Part shown: one piece after another, positions 10,906 through 14,917 of the stretch | Layout of the letters: each line of letters starts with the position of its first letter | Position numbering within the stretch: position 1 is the first letter of the stretch | Source of the DNA: JAZDLM01 sp043801895 | GTDB lineage: Bacteria; Patescibacteriota; Kazan-3B-28 | Direction of reading: 5' to 3' | Length of the DNA stretch: 14,917 nucleotides | Assembly (NCBI GenBank): GCA_043801895.1 | Contig: JAZDLM010000061.1 | Location: forward strand, 1-14,917 | Notes under the pieces: model-generated | Seen by the model: only the letters and a program-made list of their open reading frames with translations | Told to the model about the DNA's origin: nothing | The model's database searches: none | Made by a program: the position numbers and the translations under genes

Positions 10906-13273
10906 TCGGGTTGAGTGGCAGGCGATATACCGCGGTACCTGAGCTTAAATAAATCGCGCCACCGGCTTCGTCCACATATAGATCTTGCGGATCGTTGATG
11001 TTGTCGTAAATGTACTGCCCTAGATAAGTGCCTTCTTTATCGAAGCGGACTACTCGTTTATTGGCGACATCCAGTACATAGAGTTGAGAATTCGGGTCGG
11101 CGTATACCCGCGTGATGTTGCCGATCGCCGGATAGGTGCTCGGCAGACTCCCCAGCGTGAAGCTGACTTTTTCCCCGCCGGTGTATTTATCTACTACATT
11201 ACCGGGCATCAGCATGAACACATTGCCATCGATAGCAAAGTCCAGCGCGCCGCTTAAGTTAATGCCGGTGTTGATTTCAAAATAAGAAGCTATTTGGCTG
11301 TAGCCCTCCGGCACCTTTTTGTATTTCCAAATCTGGTTGTTGGCCGGGTCAAGCAGATAGAGTTTGTCAGTATAGGCAATGAACTTGGTGCTGTTATTCC
11401 AGCTTCCGCTATCTAACGCCACCGGTGTCATACTGTTGTTGGTCAGATTCAAGTTATAGACGCTCGGGGGTACGGTGTAGAAAATCATCTCGCTGTCGCT
11501 GGCCGCGCTCAATGTACTCAATTTCTTGCTAGTGCTAGCCAGTGAATTGATCAGTGCTGCTTCGCCGCTGCTGGTCTTGAACTTGTAGATTTTGTTGTTG
11601 TCCGGGTCGAGGGTGTACACATTGCCGCCCAACACCACCACCTCGCCGATCTTCACTTTAGCATCCGGGCCAACGCTAGCGGTGAGTTGAGGAGCCAGCA
11701 CGTCAAAGTCCACTAGGGGCTGAACATCCTGGAATCGGTGCACGCCGCTTACTTCATCGAGCTGTTTTGTTAGCTCGGTCAATAAAATGGCTGCGGCCGC
11801 TTGGGTCTTTTTATTATGGGTAGCCGATTCAGCCAAGGTGTAGGCCTCGGCCAAGAGCTCGCGGCTTTTCACTACATCTTCGTAGATCAAGGAGGCCTGC
11901 GCGGTATCGCGTTTTTGCTGGGCCTCGGTCAGAGCCGAAGTGGCTTTGCGGGTGCTAATGTTGCCGCTATAGCCCTGAGCGAGCGCCAAGGTGGAGCCGA
12001 CAATGGCAATCACCAATACTGCTACTACACCCACCAGAATTTTGTCGCCATGCGGCCGTTTGCGAATGAATTTCACTCCGGCCCCTATCCCGCTAATTAC
12101 TACGTCCACTAAGCTCAATACTAAGAGTCCCAGTCCGCGGAGAATTTTGAATACAATTTTGCCGGCTGCCTGGAGCTGCTTCGAATCAGTTTTTATGCTA
12201 ACCCCCGAGAACCTCGGTAGTTTCATCGTTGGCAGGCTGAATTGCGGCAGCCTAAGCTCGCGCCGAGGCATTTCCTCGGCTTCATCGATGATAATATCAT
12301 CTGGTTCGATTTCTTGGTGCGGGGGAGTGAAAGCCGATCTTGCTGCTGGCCCTTCGACTTCTTCCTCGATCTCAGCCTCTTTCGCCACCTGCGATCTAGG
12401 CGTCGTTTGCTCAACATGTTGCTGTTCCAATGCCTCAGCGACAGTTTGTTGCTTGTTTAGCCCCGGAAGCATCTCGCGGAGCCGGCCGGTCTTCGGTTTT
12501 ATGCGGCTGGGTTCGCCGACCCAATTCTCGTTGGGTTCAGTTTCTTCTTCTTGAGCGATCAGCTCGGGTTGGTTGAACTCAGCCACCAATACGCTAGTAC
12601 GGTTGATCTCTTCTTCCTGTTCCAGCATATTCGCCAGTTTTTTGGCGACTTGAGCGGGAGTGTTGCCGTCCAACAGTCGCTTGAGCTTTTCAACAGAAAT
12701 GTAGTAGAACAATTCAGAAGTACTCACTACTACTTTGTCGCCCGGGCTGAGTTCGCCCTCGATCAGATTAACTAAAGTCTCCTCCGGGCGATAAGTTTCC
12801 CCGGGAGCGTACATCCCTTTAGATAGATTGGTCATATTGCCCTCGCGGAGCAAGTGCAGCTCGGCGGTGCCGCGTTGGACAATGTGCATCTCGCGGCTGC
12901 GCATTGCGGCGATGATGATGTTGAGCTTCCCGATCCAATCTTTTTCACCCTCTTTGGCGATCGCTCCTAGCTCGGCGTTAGCCGCTTTCAGCGCATTTTC
13001 AAAACTTTCGCTGGCGGACAGGTCCAGGTCGCTGTAGTATTCCTCTTTGACTATATCGATCAAATTGTAGGCAATGTCAGGGGAGAGCGGGCTAGGGCTG
13101 CCAATGTCAATCACGAAATACAAACTACCGTGTGCCGCTTCCGCTGTATTATCAGGCTCGTATACTAACGCAGTTGAAAAACCACTTTTGATGGTATGGT
13201 GCGACAAAACTTTGCCTACCCGAGCCGCCAGTTGCTTGTCCGATCGAGTAATTGTCTGCGTCTCTTCGTTCAT
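10898..13273 (-). CDS. PP2C-like (probably inactive), transmembrane, coiled-coil and beta-propeller protein
   Basis: The product is 791 residues. Residues ~10-235 look like a PPM/PP2C-type phosphatase fold (strand FVIDIG, GKLNIIIAAM, HIVQRGTAELHLLREG, GDKVVVSTSELF, RTSVLVAEF). The metal-binding DG motifs are changed (DIG and STSE), so it may be a binding or regulatory pseudo-enzyme. Residues ~236-360 form an acidic, disordered linker. Hydrophobic segments occur at about 371-400 and 411-432; the second is followed by a probable coiled coil (445-505). The C-terminal ~270 residues show propeller blades of the form (V/L)Y(T/L/V)LD-x-x-N (552, 638, 731) and IYLSSGTAVYRL, resembling NHL-type propellers. 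One model is a cytoplasmic phosphatase-like domain and an external propeller sensor. No Shine-Dalgarno precedes the ATG. smpB follows. Confidence 0.8.
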   Translation of the reverse strand: MNEETQTITRSDKQLAARVGKVLSHHTIKSGFSTALVYEPDNTAEAAHGSLYFVIDIGSPSPLSPDIAYNLIDIVKEEYYSDLDLSASESFENALKAANAELGAIAKEGEKDWIGKLNIIIAAMRSREMHIVQRGTAELHLLREGNMTNLSKGMYAPGETYRPEETLVNLIEGELSPGDKVVVSTSELFYYISVEKLKRLLDGNTPAQVAKKLANMLEQEEEINRTSVLVAEFNQPELIAQEEETEPNENWVGEPSRIKPKTGRLREMLPGLNKQQTVAEALEQQHVEQTTPRSQVAKEAEIEEEVEGPAARSAFTPPHQEIEPDDIIIDEAEEMPRRELRLPQFSLPTMKLPRFSGVSIKTDSKQLQAAGKIVFKILRGLGLLVLSLVDVVISGIGAGVKFIRKRPHGDKILVGVVAVLVIAIVGSTLALAQGYSGNISTRKATSALTEAQQKRDTAQASLIYEDVVKSRELLAEAYTLAESATHNKKTQAAAAILLTELTKQLDEVSGVHRFQDVQPLVDFDVLAPQLTASVGPDAKVKIGEVVVLGGNVYTLDPDNNKIYKFKTSSGEAALINSLASTSKKLSTLSAASDSEMIFYTVPPSVYNLNLTNNSMTPVALDSGSWNNSTKFIAYTDKLYLLDPANNQIWKYKKVPEGYSQIASYFEINTGINLSGALDFAIDGNVFMLMPGNVVDKYTGGEKVSFTLGSLPSTYPAIGNITRVYADPNSQLYVLDVANKRVVRFDKEGTYLGQYIYDNINDPQDLYVDEAGGAIYLSSGTAVYRLPLNPKD

Positions 13274-13302
13274 GGGACGAATACTGCTAATAGTGCAGAT
13301 TC

Positions 13303-13308
13303 ATTATA
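13303..13308 (-). promoter_or_regulatory. possible -10 box of the PP2C-like gene
   Basis: TATAAT on the minus strand (13308-13303) lies 30 bases before the ATG at 13273. No convincing -35 is found 16-18 bases upstream, so the promoter is only partly supported. Confidence 0.4.
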
Positions 13309-13358
13309 TAAAGGCGAGCCTAGAAGTGCCAGCTATCTTCTAGCCCCCAGCAGCGATT

Positions 13359-13386
13359 TTGACCTGACGCCTTATGATAAGATAAA
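13359..13386 (+). promoter_or_regulatory. possible promoter of lgt
   Basis: TTGACC (13359-13364), a 16-base spacer and GATAAA (13381-13386). It is divergent from the PP2C-like gene. The Shine-Dalgarno GGGGAG (13395-13400) sits 7 bases before the ATG. Confidence 0.45.
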
Positions 13387-13407
13387 GATGTTGCGGGGAG
13401 CAAGCCG

Positions 13408-14262
13408 ATGGACAAACGATTTTGGGTAAAATTAGCGCTGGGAGTGGTTTTTGGCGCGATTCTCTTCTTATGGCTAGGGCCGTATTTTGCGGGAGTGAAG
13501 TCACTGCGACCGGTCCTGCTACATTGGGGCCAGCTTACAGTTTACTGGTATGGTTTATTGATAGCACTCGGTGTTTTGGCGGGGTATGTTTGGCTGGTAG
13601 TCCCGCTGGCGCATCGTCGTCGGCTTGATCAGGAGAAAGTTCTATTGGCGGTGATCTGGGGTTTGATCGGCGGGATAATCGGCGCCCGACTGCTCTTTGT
13701 GATGTTGAAATGGCCGTTGTATGCCGGCGACTTCGGTTCGATTCTGGCGGTATCGCAGGGCGGGCTCAGTGTTCACGGAGCGCTGCTGGGCGGGGTTATT
13801 GCGATTTGGTTTTACGCCGTCAGTCAAAGGATCAGTTTTGCCCAACTCTGCGATGTGTTCGCTCCAGCTGCCATGTTGGGACAAGTAATCGGCCGCTTCG
13901 GCAATTTTTTCAATCAAGAGGCGTTTGGCGGCCCCACTAACTTGCCCTGGAAAATGTTTGTGGCGCCCGAGTTCCGCCCACCGCAATTTGCCAGCTTTAA
14001 TTATTTTCACCCTACTTTTTTATACGAAGCTCTCGGCGGAGCACTGATCTTGATCGGGCTGCTCAAACTCTTCGCCAAGCCCCTCCCGGCCGGCAGTATC
14101 GTGGCCTGGTATCTGATACTATATAGTAGCCTAAGGTTCCTGATCGAATTTTTCCGGGTGGATAGTGATGTATGGGGGTGGCTGACTGTGGCGCAGTGGG
14201 GGAGCTTGGCCATCATCGTGGTGGGAGTATATGTGCTTTGGAGGATAAGATATGAGCGGTGA
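13408..14262 (+). CDS. lgt: prolipoprotein diacylglyceryl transferase
   Basis: This inner-membrane enzyme transfers a diacylglyceryl group from phosphatidylglycerol to the lipobox cysteine of prolipoproteins, the first step of lipoprotein maturation. The product is 284 residues with about seven hydrophobic helices. Signature elements in order: YWYGLLIALGVLAG (46-59), GGLSVHGALLGG (118-129, His123 corresponding to the essential His), GRFGNFFNQEAFGG (162-175, the Lgt signature with the phosphatidylglycerol-binding Arg and Asn), HPTFLYE (201-207) and RFLIEFFR (243-250). Length is normal for the family. ATG at 13408 follows GGGGAG with a 7-base spacer. Its end overlaps the next gene by 11 bases, indicating an operon with translational coupling. 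The N-terminus (about 1-35) is slightly longer than in many Lgt proteins. Confidence 0.96.
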   Translation: MDKRFWVKLALGVVFGAILFLWLGPYFAGVKSLRPVLLHWGQLTVYWYGLLIALGVLAGYVWLVVPLAHRRRLDQEKVLLAVIWGLIGGIIGARLLFVMLKWPLYAGDFGSILAVSQGGLSVHGALLGGVIAIWFYAVSQRISFAQLCDVFAPAAMLGQVIGRFGNFFNQEAFGGPTNLPWKMFVAPEFRPPQFASFNYFHPTFLYEALGGALILIGLLKLFAKPLPAGSIVAWYLILYSSLRFLIEFFRVDSDVWGWLTVAQWGSLAIIVVGVYVLWRIRYER

Positions 14263-14917
14263 ACTGTTAGTAATTATGCTATTGGGGTTGGGGCTGGCCG
14301 TCGCCCTGGTCTTGTTGTTCGTGCGTAAACCATCGTCCTCGCTCGACGCGGGCTCCACCAAGAGCCTCGATTGGCTGGTAGCGATGATCCAAAAAATCCA
14401 ATCCGAGCAGCGGGTCGATCAAGAAGCGCAGAAAGAGATAAAAAATGAACTTCGATTTAACGCCGACAAACTCCGCGAGCTGGTTACCGAAACGCAGGAG
14501 CGCCACAAGCGCGACGAAGAGGCGTTTAAAAATATTTTGTTGGCGACCAAGGGGATCGAGAGTGTGATGCGCGGCTCGAAGACTAAAGGAATGGCAGGCG
14601 AAAATATTATTCGCGAAATTTTAAAATTATTCCCTCAGGGGACGATGGTGTACGACTTCAAGATCGGAAGTAAGGTGGTCGAATTTGGTTTGAAGCTGCC
14701 CGACGGGCGAATTCTGCCGGTAGATTCTAAAATGATGGCGGCCGAAGAGCTCGCCCTGATCAGTAAGACCGAGGATGAACCGACCAAACTTCGTCTGATC
14801 CAGAAAATTGAACTACTAGTTTTGCGCCAAGCGCGCGAAGTGGGCGAGTACATTTCACCCCCGGTCACCTATGAGCGGGCGATTATGGCAGTCCCAGACT
14901 CGATCCACTATTTACTG
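14252..14917 (+). CDS. rmuC: DNA recombination protein RmuC, 5' part (runs off the window)
   Basis: RmuC proteins limit inversions and are thought to be nucleases acting on DNA secondary structures. The 222 visible residues show an N-terminal membrane helix (about 4-24), a long charged coiled coil (about 38-105) and the start of the RmuC core: KGMAGENIIREIL (112-124), the strand around VYDFKIGSKVVEFG and LPDGRILPVDSKM, the last being the expected nuclease-type D-x-K. ERAIMAVPDS near the edge matches the family's conserved FVPSE-like segment. The ATG is inside lgt (11-base overlap), in the +1 frame, with GGAGG at 14240-14244 upstream. The gene is incomplete at 14917; the C-terminal portion of the core is missing from view. 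Confidence 0.9.
   Translation, partial: MSGELLVIMLLGLGLAVALVLLFVRKPSSSLDAGSTKSLDWLVAMIQKIQSEQRVDQEAQKEIKNELRFNADKLRELVTETQERHKRDEEAFKNILLATKGIESVMRGSKTKGMAGENIIREILKLFPQGTMVYDFKIGSKVVEFGLKLPDGRILPVDSKMMAAEELALISKTEDEPTKLRLIQKIELLVLRQAREVGEYISPPVTYERAIMAVPDSIHYLL

Noticed and set aside
11991..12554. A 187-codon open frame on the + strand
   Set aside because: It lies wholly antisense to the linker and phosphatase-like part of the 791-residue gene, is low in complexity (Ser-rich) and has no ribosome site.

Overview
The window reads as a piece of a small bacterial genome, most probably a Candidate Phyla Radiation (Patescibacteria) member. This rests on style rather than a marker gene: compact convergent and overlapping genes, a very large sortase-tailed surface protein, a membrane-tethered phosphatase-like/propeller fusion, short unrecognised proteins with one or two membrane helices, and standard TGA stops (lgt ends in TGA, so this is not the recoded Gracilibacteria/SR1 type). 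The lineage is inferred.

Layout. 119-541 (+) is a ribonuclease HI family gene converging on a minus-strand surface operon: a 1696-residue secreted protein (1150-6240) followed by a 176-residue membrane-anchored protein (543-1073). The giant gene has a consensus promoter (6311-6339, minus). Imperfect inverted repeats with the core CCCGTTAGAAAT lie on both of its sides (1072-1159 and 6347-6475). Next comes ssrA (tmRNA, 6511-6877, +), whose probable -35 box lies inside the right arm of the second repeat.

From about 6980 to 9970 lies an array of four self-contained transcription units on the + strand. Each has its own promoter (-35, 17-nt spacer, -10), a leader with a hairpin next to or over a strong Shine-Dalgarno sequence, one or two small genes of unknown family, and a terminator. 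Three of the promoters are preceded by a nearly identical box (TCTCCTTTGTGGGAYTG), the fourth by a diverged form. Two units share a 75-nt upstream region with only 2 mismatches. This modular cassette array sits between the two genes of trans-translation, ssrA upstream and smpB downstream, and is the most unusual part of the window.

After the array come a small GTG-started membrane protein (9986-10375), then smpB (10380-10856, minus), co-oriented downstream of a 791-residue PP2C-like/transmembrane/beta-propeller protein (10898-13273, minus). Divergent from it are lgt (prolipoprotein diacylglyceryl transferase) and an overlapping rmuC that runs off the right edge.

Functionally, the recognisable genes cover ribosome rescue (ssrA, smpB), lipoprotein maturation (lgt), nucleic acid maintenance (RNase H, RmuC) and envelope or surface display. 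The cassette proteins cannot be assigned a function from sequence alone.
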